Assembly (NCBI GenBank): GCA_037903475.1
Contig: JBAJFG010000064.1
Coordinates: 1,628,709 to 1,692,708, forward strand
Origin: Ancylostoma caninum
Taxonomy: Eukaryota; Nematoda; Chromadorea; Rhabditida; Ancylostomatidae
Direction: 5' to 3'
DNA: 64,000 nucleotides
Each line of letters opens with the position of its first letter. Positions within the stretch are counted from its first letter, which is position 1. Below the pieces are notes generated by a model. That model did no database searches. It was not told where the DNA came from and saw only the letters and a program-made list of their open reading frames with translations. A program made the translations under genes and the position numbers. Shown here one piece after another: positions 11,122-23,814 of this stretch.

Positions 11122-14100
11122 ATTAATGCAAAATAGGTCGGTTTGTGGAGATTGTTTCTGTTGATCTGCTTCTCTCCTATGTTTACTGCTTACTTACTGC
11201 TGTTCACTACTCGTTCGTTCTAATCGCATTTGCTGGAATAGAGTTGCTTCAATTTCAGTGGTTCTGTTCCATCGTAGTCAGGATGAAGGGGGGGGGGCTG
11301 AAGGTGATAGTGCTGAATGGACGGTTATTTGAGTACATAATTAGTCTTGAGTGCATGAGCAGAGGTGGTATTAGACTGATGAGAAGGAAACTTGTTGCTA
11401 GTATTCTGTATGGCTTTCTTGGTTCAATTGAACTTTTCGCCGAAATACAAAGCAACTAGAGAGATTGTGACTTCTGTTAGCATGTTCACTACAATCCCTC
11501 CAATATAGCGGAATGTGTGGAACATATAGAATTCTGTAATCAACGAGAGAATGCTCAGACAGAGTCGTAATACGAATATGCAGTTGATGCTGTGCAGATG
11601 AGAGAAAAACCAATTCGGACATCTTCTTCATAGGATTCTAATCCACCAAAAATCTTAAACAATACGAATAAGCCAGACACTCGGGATGGTAGCTTGTAGT
11701 GAACTTAAAGTTTTTTTTTAATTCTAGAAAATTATCAGTTTAGATAATTAGTCCTTTCCCACCCAAACGCCAATGCTATTCTGAGAAAATTGCGTTTTGT
11801 CTGAGCATACATAAATCAGTTTTAACAGCACTTCAACAGTATTTTTATCGGTGCACTAATGCATTTTTGTAATCATAAGACTGAACGACGGCAGTTAAGC
11901 GCAGTAAAAGTAGGATAGGTTAGGCAATGAAATCGTTCAGCACGGAAAATGTGGTGTCCTGAAAAAATGTCACTTCACTGATATCACCAAAGGCGTTTAT
12001 ATGGCATATTGGAGCTGTTCATTTCGCTATACGTTTAGCCTGAGAGCCGAAATTATAATGGAATGAATCTAAGATGTAATGAGACGTGGGTTTGGAACTA
12101 ATCCTAATTTTTTGATAACTCCCTTCGAGAAGTCGTTCGTAGCTTTTGCCAGTGCTCTCTGAAACTCCATGGGAACTCATTCCAGGCTTTTTCCATAACA
12201 TTGTTCTCCGCTTTAAAATGTCTAGATCAAGTAATCAATTTCAATACGTTCTCGGTTCGCATTCGGTGATTCAAACGACAAACCACTTTACGTCGCAATG
12301 TGATGTGTTGGTGATGAAGATGGAAATGGTCTTTACGTTGTATTTCTATGTATTCTGTTTCCGTATTTATAGGGCTGAGACCCCCGCAATGGATAAATCC
12401 ATGCAAAACCCATGCACACCTGTGGATATGATATATGCATGAGTTTTGCATGGATTTGATTATTGCTGGTTTAGAACTATTGAATAAAAGATTGCACGAG
12501 CACGCATGTCCTCATCGTGGGGTTTGCATGGTTCAATCTCATAGAAAACACGGTTTTTAAGTTTCCTGAGTAGCGGGAGGTATGGAATGTGAACTCGATT
12601 CCACAACTCCTCGTCACCCAATAAAACATTCAGACGGCACCAGCAGTACATGCACAAGTAGTGCTAGCGACACAACCTTATTCTTCAACCCATTGGTTTG
12701 CTTGAGACGCAGGACGATGACCAAGAGGCAGCCAAGTTTTGAAGCCTTCCTTCTCCAGATCTTCTTGACTACACCCAGATGTTGACTTGATCAGAACGGA
12801 ATCAGGGCTATTCCAATGGAACAGCGATTTTGTTACTTTGATTTAGCAACTTTGCCCAGCTTCTAAATGGCGAGCATCCCGGGTATAGTAACCTTTTGAT
12901 ATTTTGCCACTAGGTGTTATGAAAAATAATGATAAAACTAACAACAGAGAACAAGGGTACTCTATGTTGGTTTACCTTCCGTGTAAGTGGGAAGGGTTCT
13001 ATTATAGAACCCTCCCATCTTTTTAGCGCCTAATAACAGTTCAGTCATGGAAACGGCGTGAGCACTGATCCTTAAAAGCCACGTTTTTTTTTCTGGCATT
13101 ATAAGCTGAACTATGCTTGTATGTTTCCTCAGCTACAGGGTAGGCCAAAATTACGGCAGCAACATATGTACGATAGTTCGCCCCTTAAATTTCTTTAAAT
13201 TGCCCCATTCTTCACTATTCTTACACCATTCTTACAATTCATACGTTTGTACTCCTGCAGTACTCATTCATTACATGGGTACAACATCAAGAATCATATC
13301 AAAGGATCTAATGCCGCTTTTAATTCGCTATGAGGTAGTGAGCATAAAAGTTATGTTTCAAATTTCTTACAAGTAAGTTTTTCTGTGCGGTTACCTTTAG
13401 CCGTAATTATAGCCCAGACTGTGTGGTGGGGTTGTCCTTGAAACACTAGAGAACATGTGTGAGCATTTGTGGCACCAAGAAGGAAGATTTTGATACATAG
13501 TCTTGGTTTCAACCGATTAGGATTGGACAGTCCGCCACTTGAAGAATTTTGAATGAATTCGGATGCTCAAAAAATTCTGTTCACCAGAAGCCACTATTCA
13601 CCTACTGTGGCCTGCTGGATTGATGCAAAATTAGATGCAAATGCGCTGTTTTCGATAACAGTCCATGCAACAAGAAGTACAGACTGTAGCACGAAATTGG
13701 GTGAGAAAGTTCAATTGCTTCTCTCTAGAACGAGCGTAACAAAAAAGACCTACGTAGGAGTTCATTAGTATGACCCTCAAAAAGACTACTAACTATTAGG
13801 ATTCCTAGCCTTCGACTGAATGAGATCAGCATGGTTAGAAAGAAGTCCGATTTTTTCTTAGGAGAGAAGGGAGAGAAAGTCAAGCGAGCAGTAAAAAAAG
13901 GCTTGCTGTTATCTCGTTCACCTATGTAACATCGACTATTTTCAGCTATGGCCAACAGCACCATTACGGTAGCTTGAATGTCATACATAGATGAATGTTT
14001 GCCTGGATTTCCTGGAACGGACAGCCTGGTGAGATGGGTGTGCTAATTTTTTTTGAGCTGGCCGCTACATTGATAGTTTGACAGCAAGTACGATGATGGC

Positions 14101-14796
14101 TTGGGTTCCGGTCTGTCCAACACTGCCAAATCCGGCCTCCAAGATTTGTTTTGCAGAAACAAATAGAATTTTGCTGCCATTATACTCCTCAAGCAATGTA
14201 AAGTTTTCGTAGCTGCTGCCAAGACGACACTGATTTCGGTACGTATCGACTGGTTGTCGAAGACAGCGGCAAACAACGCGCTATTCATAATCGATACGTA
14301 TAAAAACTATTGCCTCCGCGGCTGCAGCGACAGTATATCAGTAGCGTTGATTAAAAATGCACTCGAGCTAGTAATTTCACTAAAACTAGTCAGAAAATTC
14401 TTTTGTTCAAAGGGGTTCTGGTAGGAAGATATAAATTTTGCAAAAATTCCTCGAAAGAATGGATCTCAGCGGCCAAATTTGGCTGATTCGGACCTGTTGG
14501 AATGGAGCAATGTGTGACAAAGCGAAAGGAGAAACTGCTCAAGGGGATAGCAGATGAATCGAAGTCGAACGTTTTCAAGTGAGAACGTTTCAATCGCACA
14601 TCGCCACACGCCAAATCATTACCACATGCTAAAGCGGGAATGAAGCCAACACCCACGGAAATGCGACGCTTCACATTCGAGGTTTTGAGTACTTTCAGCC
14701 TCACTCTAGAAATTAGCCCAGTACCGACAAAGCCCTTTTTCGTAGAAGAATCCCACTTCAGCCTTGCGCCGCAGGAGCTGGATGCGTCATTCGGAC
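11122..14796. other. Non-coding stretch, no gene recognised
   Basis: Only short open frames. Minus-strand frames at 14,043-14,288 and 14,390-14,704 have protein-like composition, but no family or splice structure could be supported. Other items: a G10 tract at 11,288-11,297; a hairpin with perfect 15-bp arms at 12,395-12,409 and 12,443-12,457; and a hairpin at 12,989-13,016 (AGGGTTCTA/TAGAACCCT). Confidence 0.45.
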
Positions 14797-14798
14797 TA

Positions 14799-15033
14799 TA
14801 GTCTGTCCGGAACGACGAGTCCGCCCACGCACGCGGGGATCGCAGAGGCGGCGCGGCTGGGTCTTATGCTGTTGGCTGCCACGTCGTCCACGGCACAGCC
14901 AAATCATTGGTCAATATCATGAAGATAACGATGAAACGTGATACGCAGATTAGAGATGGCGTGGAGTGCTGGGAAGCGTAGCAGCTTTTCGATCCCAGCG
15001 TGCGTGGGCGGACTCGTCGTTTCAGACAGACTA
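14799..15033. mobile_element. Short MITE with 59-bp inverted ends and TA flanks
   Basis: The ends TAGTCTGTC... (from 14,799) and ...GACAGACTA (to 15,033) are inverted copies extending inward for nearly 60 bp, through ACGACGAGTCCGCCCACGCACGC on one arm and its complement on the other. The element is flanked on each side by TA (14,797-14,798 and 15,034-15,035). A length of 235 bp, TIRs and a TA duplication suggest a Tc1/mariner-mobilised MITE. There is no coding content. Confidence 0.75.
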
Positions 15034-16910
15034 TACCCGCAGTAAACCTGTTGACGTTTGTGTCAATGACGGTAATATTTTGTGGTTTAAACATGTTTAC
15101 CCCGGGTAGTATCAACTCGCACAGCTCCGTCATTCCTGGATGCGACCGGGCGAGTTGTGGGACCAGGGCAAAGAGGTCGATAACGCCCTGATTCCTAACA
15201 GATGTTTATCTAAGCAATCGCTCATTCGCTTTGGTTGGGAATTTGTGTGCCTCAAAAAGTGAGAAACATAGGTATGCTAGCGCATTGCAACTGGTGAAAC
15301 TGTCAGTGGAGGACGAAGATGTTCAGAATGTTTTAATAGGGAGTGATTGGAATGACAAATAAATTTTCGCTAAAAATTAAGCTTCAGAGCTTTTGAACAG
15401 GCATAAGTACAATGATTAATCAAGCATTTAATGCAAAAAATAGTGATGCGGTGAATGCGAAAAGAAAAGGGAAGAACGGTAAAGAAATTCGTCCTGTAAC
15501 GACGAGATAATGAAAACAAACCAAAACAGCTGTGAGCAACTTCATTCCGGATCTACAACTCCGAATGACATTATCTGGTGATGGCGGAATTGGCTTATCT
15601 AACCTTGGACACTGAAGTTCAGGATGATGTGATTGCGTCAGAATTATTCGGACAATCTCTAACCATTCGAAACCTCCAAAATCTCAGAGATTTATTATAT
15701 CTGTGGGAGGTGCCGGTAGTGTTACTGCAGGATCTCGCATATATAACATGGTCTTTGGGGCGATTATTCAGCTTCGCAATTATACACTGCAATAACACTA
15801 ATTCATTAGATTTCATTAGCAGAAGAAATAACAGCAGGCTAGTCAAATTTCGTTGGTTTTCAGACTGTCTTCTTCTAATTCGTGTCGCTGAGACAAGCTG
15901 GAGCTCACTGAGTGGAAGATGGCCCTCAATTGATCGGAATGCAGTGGAGAGTTGAAAAGGAACATTCTAGGAACATTTTAACAGAGTCCAACACCGTATA
16001 AATTATAAAACGCTGAGAAGAATCCTCTCAAGGGCGAAATGACACACGAGAACCTCCGCCGGCACTATACAAATTGGACTATAAAAACTGAAACATGATC
16101 AGGTATTATAGATGAATATCAGGTATATTGAATGACTGGAACTGCTTCGTCCTTCATATATTCATTAGATCATGCTTTAACGGCGTTGGAGCTCAAAATA
16201 AATAATTTCCGAACGATTGACTTACAAAGTCATTCTAGCATGACCGTACACTTTCGAAATGCTACGTATGATGTTGAACACAGAACCCTTTCAAGGATCA
16301 GGCAAGGGAAATCACTTGTTGAAAATTTGCATACATTTGATGAATTCTCAATAAATTCTCAACTTCAACAATACTCCACAGGCTCTCCTATCGTACAAAA
16401 CCAATTAATGCTATATATTTAATGCTCCTGGTAGTTTTAGCTGCACTGTGTCCACAGTGGAACTCGTACTGTAAAATAGTTCAAAGTTGGTTTCCTGCGA
16501 GCTTCAGTATAGTGGTGACAAGAGGCATACCGTACCTACTTCAGAAACATATATACCCCTTGCTCCATAGACCTATTCTTCTCCGATTAAGAATATTTGA
16601 AGACATCTAGAAATCTTTGAGTGAGATGGACTGCTTAAAACTTCTTTCTTAACCTAGATGTTCCTAGTTTGGTCACTGCATCGGTGCGGTCTCATGCAAA
16701 ATGTTTGCCAATAGCAAAAAAGTGTAAGAACATGCTCAGTAACGAAACCCAGTTGCTCGCGCTTCCTCAGTAAGGATACCCAGGTGCTCTCAGTTCACCA
16801 ATTATTCAGCAATAAGTGGCTGCTCAAAAGCAAGGAGAAAGGAGCACTTTTTTCAGTCTGGGACGGACAACCAAAAAATTCAAAGACCACCTACAACACG
16901 CTCGTGACAA
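15034..16910. other. Non-coding stretch with two unassigned open frames
   Basis: Plus-strand open frames at 15,578-15,955 (125 codons) and 16,132-16,422 (96 codons) are the longest here. Neither shows a domain, signal peptide or convincing splice sites, so I do not call genes. The rest is AT-rich. Confidence 0.4.
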
Positions 16911-17401
16911 CGTGCACGACCGGTCGTGCACGTGATGTCCGCCGCGAGGGACGGCGTGCACCACCGATCGAGCACGCCCTTTTTAACGTCATATCTTCCT
17001 GAAGCGTTCTTGATTTGCTAATTCCTATGTAGTGGTGTACTAACAGACATACAATAAATAAATATGCAAATAAAATAAATAACATCTAAATATGCAATGG
17101 GCAAAGCAGACATTTTCTCTAACTTTTTCACTGGTATTTCGAACTGCCACAGCTAAAAGATCAATGAGCTTTAAGAAAAACCCTGGCAATAACAAACCTA
17201 GAAACAGAATGTGTATGTGTGTATGTGAATGTACTAACAGAAAATACGACCGAGAAGATAATTTCTATAGAAGAAGTTAGTGTTCTACACGGAACGGAAA
17301 AATTATTACCCCGTGGGACCACGTGCGCGACCGGTCGCGCACGAGACCCACGTGTCCCACGCGGTTCGCTCAAAATCGGTTCTGTCGCGAACGTGTTAAC
17401 G
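16911..17401. repeat. Two related GC-rich 22-bp perfect palindromes, each about 50 nt from a TTAACG
   Basis: Perfect palindromes lie at 16,911-16,932 and 17,322-17,343, both centred on CGACCGGTCG and differing at one symmetrical position. Each is followed by TTAACG at nearly the same distance (16,983 and 17,396; gaps of 50 and 52 nt). The second is nested in a wider inverted repeat, CGTGGGA...TCCCACG. These look like ends or internal hairpins of a TTAA-type MITE family; the exact element borders are not resolved. Confidence 0.6.
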
Positions 17402-20332
17402 AGATTCGAGAATTTTCCCAAGAAGATTACGGGATTTGTTTCAGAAATGACGAGTTTTGCACACGAAAACTAGTGTGCTTCTATCCTCCCCTGTCTACTT
17501 CTTCTTTTACGGTGGTGAATATCTCGAACAGAATACACCGATTTCGCTGGAGAGACTCATCCAAACTGGGTGTGCGGCAGAAATTTCCGGGAAATTTCAC
17601 GAGTCCGCCCTCTGTGCTTTGCGCTTCACCTTGAATAGGAAGTCTGCCTTCGACGAGCAAGTTAACACTATACCTAGAAAAACGGACCTAACTGTATACA
17701 ATATTTTCAGACCCCTAGTCAAGTTGAAACTGTGCCAGCCTTCGTGAGACTCATTCTTAAGTACTCCGCAACGGTGTTAATCCTATTCATATTTATCCTA
17801 CCTTCCTTATCATGGATTGAAGCAGCTTAATATAGTTCCACTGGAGAACATGAAGGACGGTTCATGGATGTAACTACGCCAACATTTCTCTCGCTAATTT
17901 GTAATAACATGTTCGAAACAGGTTCCATGGACACGCACTCGAATGAAGTGTGATTTTGTGATGATTCACAAAATTACCTATAGAGTTAAATTCCTTATAG
18001 GTCTAATTTAGGTTCCCAAGGTCTCCTAGCAGGTCCTGAGCGGTGTTTTGTACAAAAGATGGCCCATTCAGGATTACGTATGTTCTCATCAGCAAAAACT
18101 CTTCAATCTTACTTCTTGAAAGGGCTGTTTCTTCTTTTCCTGTGATTTACTAAGTAATCTATCTTACCGTGCTCTCTAACACTATACAAGACTCAAGTGG
18201 AAAGGCCTCTGGAGAAATCTGGTCAGTAGTTGGCCATGTCTTCTCATTTATTATCTACTTCCCTCCATATCCGGGTGCTTATCATCGCTTCAAATTTTCG
18301 ATTTTCCCGCGTTGTGTTCGTGGTTTTTAACGGCTCCCATTTGTCATCCAGTCTGACTTCCCCACATACTAATGAATGAATAAATGTAGGCAGAATCACT
18401 GGTGCTTCTCTATCACTCTCCCATCTTCTGCTCGTTTGTAAACAAAAACGAGCACTTAGCCTGACAGTCATAATTTATGACATTCGACAGCATCAAACAA
18501 AGCCATAAATCAAGCAAAAAAACCGAATAGGGTAATAAATTTTGGCCTCCAATATAGAGTAGTTCCGCGCTCCAACATGGTAAGCCCAACTGATATCTTT
18601 TTGAATAACATTTCTCGCATTGGCATCAATGTAATATTCATTATTCATGTATCATAATTCATTAGTGACTTACCTCTGGAGAAGTCGAACTGACTGAACT
18701 TCCTCCCTCTGATCTTCTTCAGTCCATCGTTATTTGACGATCTATTCATGCTTAGAATAACAAGTTAGAGGAACTGCAGTAATCAGTGAATACGTAGCAA
18801 TGTGATTCAGCAATAGGAAAGTGGCTTCCGCGCTTGTCCTGAGGGTTGTGGCACTAGAAGGAAAAATGGAAATTCTGGAGATTCCCTCTCAAAGCGCCCA
18901 ACTAGATGAATGGGAAAATGTGAAATAGATCTTCAGAGCGGCCATTATGGAGCATCTAAAAGTACGCGCTAGAGAAGGAGCAATGAAATTGGCAGCATTT
19001 GTCGAGGCAACTAGTACTTGAAGTGATAACCAGGGGCTATTGCCGAATCACATCTTAATTCCCCAGGGGGGACGCCGTACTCGCCGCGCTTTGTTTCGGC
19101 CGCTGAAATAGGGAAGGCTAAGTGGCGGGCTATATACATGGAACGCATGCTGAAACTATCCAGGAATGATCACTGGTTGGTTCGGGAACGTTTCCGGGAA
19201 AATTGTGAGCTGCGAGTTTTGCAGGCAGTAATGATTATCCATTGGCGACCGGCTTAGCCATCAATGACAGGAGTGTTGAAGAACGAGTAAAACACAATTT
19301 TGCTCGAGAACTCCCCCCCCCCTTGTAAAAGTGGGAAGTTTAGAATATTTCTGAAACCGTTCCCTCCACAAAGCAGAATTATACGTAGGACAATTTTATT
19401 TTCAGAAAACAGAAATCTATGAGCAAAGAGACTCAGCAGGACGAGGTGTTCGATTGCTAGCGATCAGAAAGTGGAGCATGATTCCAGAACGACGGGAACC
19501 AGCCGTTGTACGGGATAGCTAAAGGTTATCCGTCGATCACTCATATCTCATTCCTGCCCTTCCGGAAGTCTCCAAGTTAATTGGCAGAAGGCATCATGTA
19601 CACCATTCCACCTCTTTGCACAGAAAGACCGTGTTTTCTTTGTCCTTTTCTGATCAGCCACAATGTCATCGGATGAAATCTTGCCAAATGTTACATCTGC
19701 GGGTAAATGCGTGCAAGGGTAAAAAATAAATAGCTCCTCAGAATTCCAAGTAGAACTAGCTGTAACGGAAGGACATACGAAGAAATTTGATGCATGCGCA
19801 CTATCGGCTCAACACCCATATTTATGTCTGTTTCCATGAATGTGTCTCTAGTTCGAATAGTAGTCACAAACATTTAAGGGTCTGACTTTATATAGATAGA
19901 ACCTCGACCACCTCCACAGCGCACTGAGTTACCCATGGAAGGGAGAAGTTTCTTGGTATAATGAGGCTTGAATTTCATTGAATGATTTAATTCATTTTAG
20001 ATAGCAATGCGAGTGAAATTCGTGATGACTGACCTGACGATTGTTTAATAGATGTAAGACCTTTCAGTTCCTGCAGAGTATAAACCTGAAGTTTCCGAAA
20101 TGAGATAACCCACTGATTCTTTCTGGCTTCTACTCTATCAGGATCCCCGCTGAAATTCTTCTGCCTTGTAGTTGTATGTCAGAACCCCTTTCCTCAAATC
20201 TCATCAATCAGCGCTTCGATTTTAGGCAGGTGTATATGAAGTTTAACTTCCTGTGAACCCAAGCCTCGTCGCATCCACTGTTGGGGATTCGCTACACATA
20301 GCTATAGCATGATTAAGGCGGCGTGGGGCGGG
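17402..20332. other. Non-coding stretch, no gene recognised
   Basis: Short open frames only, the longest being 17,323-17,634 and 17,457-17,747, which overlap the GC-rich palindrome region and run past it. A C10 tract occurs at 19,313-19,322. I see no RNA gene, no repeat arms and no protein family. Confidence 0.45.
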
Positions 20333-20746
20333 CGTTCCCGGGAACGTCCTCAGGTTTACTGCTCATTTACGTAGGCCGGTAGTAATTCACCGCGCAAGTT
20401 GCCAACTCGCGGTGGCACCAGAGTGCGACATCAGTGGTAGCCGTAACGGTGCGAAGGCACCTCGACGAATAGGGACGGTTGATTTTCGCAAGTCTTTTTC
20501 ACATGAGTACAATCTCTGCAAATCACTTCATCTCCATGTTTAGTGGCCAGATCTCTTGATTCCGAACTGTTTTGCAAAAATAAAGGGAAGCCTGGGGTGC
20601 CTACGAGGTCGCGATCCCCTTGGGCGCCGCCAAAGTTGCCACCTTAAGGTGGCAACGTAGGTGGCAGCAGGCGGGCGCGACGAGAGATTGTGTAAGGAGA
20701 GAGGTTTCCCTCTCGGCAGGTCGGACATGCCCTAGGGCATGTCCGA
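20333..20746. repeat. Cluster of four palindromes or hairpins
   Basis: There is a 14-bp palindrome CGTTCCCGGGAACG (20,333-20,346), a hairpin CACCGCG...CGCGGTG (20,388-20,414), a perfect 22-bp palindrome centred on CCACCTTAAGGTGG (20,635-20,656) and a perfect 26-bp palindrome centred on ATGCCCTAGGGCAT (20,721-20,746). The local base composition is clearly more GC-rich than the flanks. Function is unknown; such clusters occur in foldback elements. Confidence 0.7.
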
Positions 20747-22384
20747 GGTCGTACCTCGTCGGGAACTTCAACCGTGGTCACGACCAAAGTGGTGTCGCTT
20801 ACGCATTATTTTATGTGAACAATCAATTTTTGCCAGTGTTTTGTTTGGATTCTTTTCTTGTGTTATCTGGTTGATTTTGTTTCTCTTTAACCCTTAGACA
20901 GCATTCCCCTGTAATCGTTCCAAAGGTATAATCTCATATAATGAATCTAGCCATGTTCCTCAAAGTGCTCCATCACACGCCCTCGTTTTGTCCGACCGAT
21001 CAGCTGAGTTGATAATCTGCCGCCGCACTTCGCACCAGCTGGGTTTACAGCGCTACTTTTTCCAGTTTTTCTCAGTATTCTGAAAAATATTCCGATTATA
21101 AGCGCTTGTTTCCATTATTTCTCATACACTGTTGCTGGTCTGTTTGTTTTTCTCCATTTTTAGGCCTTTAAATGAACGTTTTTTGGAAGTGATGGGAGGT
21201 CGAGCATCGATCCACTCAGCTGGTTGCAACGCTGTCTGTAGGTCACACGGTGGAGCACTTTGCAGAGATCGAGGGGATTCACCCGACTATATTGTATTGT
21301 TAAGGGACACCAACGAAATGCTGCCAAGGATTAGCTAGAACAAAGATTAACCTGACGGCGAAAAGAGACCTTAAATTAGATAGGAAATCGGAGCAAAATT
21401 GATAATATGGACAAATGAACATATTCGAGTACAATAGTAGTTGATTTCAGCGCCTCCACCATTACCATACACACTGTTGTGGGATGAGATACCAAAAATC
21501 AACCAAAATCTGATCTGGTTGGTGTTCGTGTTGAGATTCAATCGCAAGTCACGATATGGCCAGGTGGTTCAGTCGCTTGCTTGTGATCGCGGTGTAGTGG
21601 GGTTCGATATTGTGAGCGTCGCTAGGTTTTGCAGCCATAATGGAATGCCGCATCTCACACCTACTTCACATCCAAAGTTGCCACCTTGTAGGCAGTGTTG
21701 CCGTCATGGTGGCAACATTGATACCAACTTGCGGGGTGGATTACTACCGACCGTAGAGTAGCTAGGTTTTACGAGCAAAATATAATGTATGTACATATCT
21801 TACTATCCTTAGCATTGCTTGTTATCCTTGAATGGGAGTGCTCGCTCTTTGCCAGGAGAATTCCCCCGTTTTAGAAGGCGGATAGGTCGGAATCTTTTCA
21901 GGAGCGATCAAGAATTCCGTCACTGATTCGCTTGTTCACTTGGAGTGAGGGGTGTACACAGTTCCGCTGGATGGCGGTGCTAATGCCTAGCTATAACGAT
22001 AACCTATTATAATTCCTAACTTCCTAAGCAGATATTTTATCTTAACCTACACACCAGTGGCAGACTCAGGGCGAGAGGGGGGGGGGACTCCTGCTCAGGC
22101 ACTACTGGATACATATCCTAACTTATCCTTTGGAGGTCCACACTTCCACTAATGTTCCGCTATATAAAGCTTCTATACTAATCCAATCGATATGTACTAA
22201 ATCAGTGTTACCACTGCCACAGCGACAGAAAGCGTTATACTCCTTTAGAAGCAGAGCAGTACAGTATGAATACAGCGTGTGCTGCTCCCTGAGATAACAA
22301 CATACATAGCTGTCGGTGGTCTTACTGCTAAGGTTACCTTACTGAATTCCCACGTCGCTATAGCACACATTGTAATATCAAATC
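20747..22384. other. Non-coding stretch, no gene recognised
   Basis: Notable items: GTTGCCACC (21,678-21,686) with its inverted partner GGTGGCAAC (21,708-21,716), which repeat the half-site of the 22-bp palindrome at 20,635, and a G10 tract at 22,077-22,086. Short open frames show no family resemblance. Confidence 0.4.
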
Positions 22385-22551
22385 TTACAAGGGAAGTGCA
22401 AGAGGCCATATTCGAAAATCGGGATGAAACCTATCTGGCTTGAATCTTTGTTGGAGAGGGTGTTACAGTATATATTTCATTATTGCCCTCGATTCCAAAA
22501 AACAAAAATCCCACCACAGTATCATATGCGCTGCAGCACTCGTCCGTCAGC

Positions 22552-22622
22552 GACGATGTGGCCGAGTGGGGAGGATGCGGACTGATAGGCAGGAGGTCGA
22601 GGGTTTGGATCCCGTCATTGAC
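22552..22622 (+). repeat. tRNA-Ser-like sequence (Pol III A and B boxes), left arm
   Basis: GACGATG can pair with CATTGAC as an acceptor stem (6 of 7 with one wobble). An A box TGGCCGAGTGG at 22,559-22,569 matches the tRNA-Ser/Leu form exactly. The B box GGTTTGGATCC at 22,602-22,612 departs from GGTTCGANTCC at two positions. The anticodon arm does not fold well. I read it as a tRNA-derived SINE head or tRNA pseudogene and not as a working tRNA. Confidence 0.6.
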
Positions 22623-23194
22623 ACTCGTTTTGCATTTTTGTTTTTTATTCCTCCTATGTTATTGAAATCAATTTTGGAGGGCTAGAAGACAACACTTGTC
22701 TTTACTGACGTACTAGCTATAGAATAACTACTATGCTATGAACGTAGTTTAGTGATCGTACAGCTTTCCCTCGAGTCGCTAGAAAATTGTAAAATTTTCA
22801 TTCAAAACAAAAAAAGGATGGTCAATGAGAAAGCATTTACTGGCAGCAACGGTGCACACAGACAATGAAGTGTTCAAAGCAAAAGCGGTGAGAACAATAC
22901 GCGCAGACAATGATCACGAGTTGCACAGTTGCCATCACCCGGACCAAACCGAGCCAACAAAAGGGCCACGACGCGTGAAGGTTCGAACATTATGAACCGA
23001 GTGGGAAAGATTTTGAGTTACAGTCGTGAAAAGTGACTGCTACTTTATAGCTAATCGAGGGAGAAAAGCAGGTTTTATATAACGTAGTTATTCCGTGCCT
23101 AGTGCGTCAGTAAGGATAAGTATTATCTTCTAACCTTTTAAATTTGATTTCAACAACACAGGGGGAATAAAAAAATGAGAGAGCAAAACAGGTA

Positions 23195-23262
23195 GGTGCG
23201 CATGACGGGGTTCAAACTCTCGAGCTGACAGTGCAGCATCCTCCCCACTCGGCCACATCGTC
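23195..23262 (-). repeat. tRNA-Ser-like sequence, right arm
   Basis: Minus-strand counterpart of 22,552-22,622. It has the same A box and a differently mutated B box (AGTTTGAACCC). The anticodon-arm region can form a small stem, GCTG/CAGC. The acceptor 3' strand has diverged. Confidence 0.55.
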
Positions 23263-23570
23263 GCTGACGGACGAGTGCTGCAGCGCATATGGTACTGTGG
23301 TGGGATTTTTGTTTTTTGAAGCCGAGGGCAGTAACAAAATATATACTGTAACACCCTCTCCAACAAAGATTCAAGCCAGATAGGTTTCATTCCGATTTGC
23401 GAGTCTGGCCTGTTGCACTTCCCTTGTTAGGCTGATAATGATACAACGTTGCGATTTTTTCTTCGGGATTCCTCACGAAACACGATTGTAATGTTCATCA
23501 CTTGCAAATGTTCCTTTAAGAATGAAGAAGTTTCGAATATGATGTATGGCTCAACACAAAAGCAGTGAAA

Positions 23571-23814
23571 TTAACCTATTGACAACTACGCGGCTCAGTG
23601 GTGAGCCGCGCCCTTCTTGACAAGGTTTAGTATGAAAGGTAATTGAGCCTTCATTTTCTCGCAAGTCTTCTCAGATAGTGACGTAATAATGCTTCTAACT
23701 GAATATGATTGGGAAAATCATTGTTGGATTTTTCTAGAAATTTCGGAGCAGAGAAAGGTGCCAGAACTTAAAAAAGGAAACATGTGGAAAAGGGCGCGGT
23801 CGTCAATGCTTTAA
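23571..23814. mobile_element. TTAA-flanked MITE, about 240 bp
   Basis: TTAA occurs at both edges (23,571-23,574 and 23,811-23,814). Ends are inverted: CCTATTGACAACTACGCGG inward from the left, and GGGCGCGGTCGTCAATGC reading into the right edge, whose complement starts GCATTGACGACCGCG. A perfect 8-bp hairpin GCGGCTCA/TGAGCCGC lies just inside the left end (23,590-23,609). A TTAA duplication is the hallmark of piggyBac-type transposition. No ORF. Confidence 0.7.

Larger units (their letters stand above)
22385..23437. repeat. Large inverted repeat (arms about 400 bp, loop about 250 bp)
   Basis: The left arm (about 22,385-22,790) and right arm (about 23,040-23,437) are inverted homologous copies. 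Outer edges: ACAAGGGAAGTGCA at the left and TGCACTTCCCTTGT at the right. Shared inner blocks include GGCTTGAATCTTTGTTGGAG, AATCCCACCACAGTA, CGTCCGTCAGCGACGATG and TTACTGACG. Identity is high but not perfect. Each arm contains a tRNA-Ser-like sequence. A read-through transcript would fold into long double-stranded RNA. It may be two copies of one tRNA-derived SINE-like repeat inserted head to head. Confidence 0.85.

Noticed and set aside
12395..12457. Pre-miRNA hairpin
   Set aside because: The perfect stem is only 15 bp with a loop over 30 nt; no further pairing supports a precursor.
22552..22622. Functional tRNA-Ser gene
   Set aside because: B box and anticodon arm are degenerate and the sequence is embedded in a larger inverted repeat.
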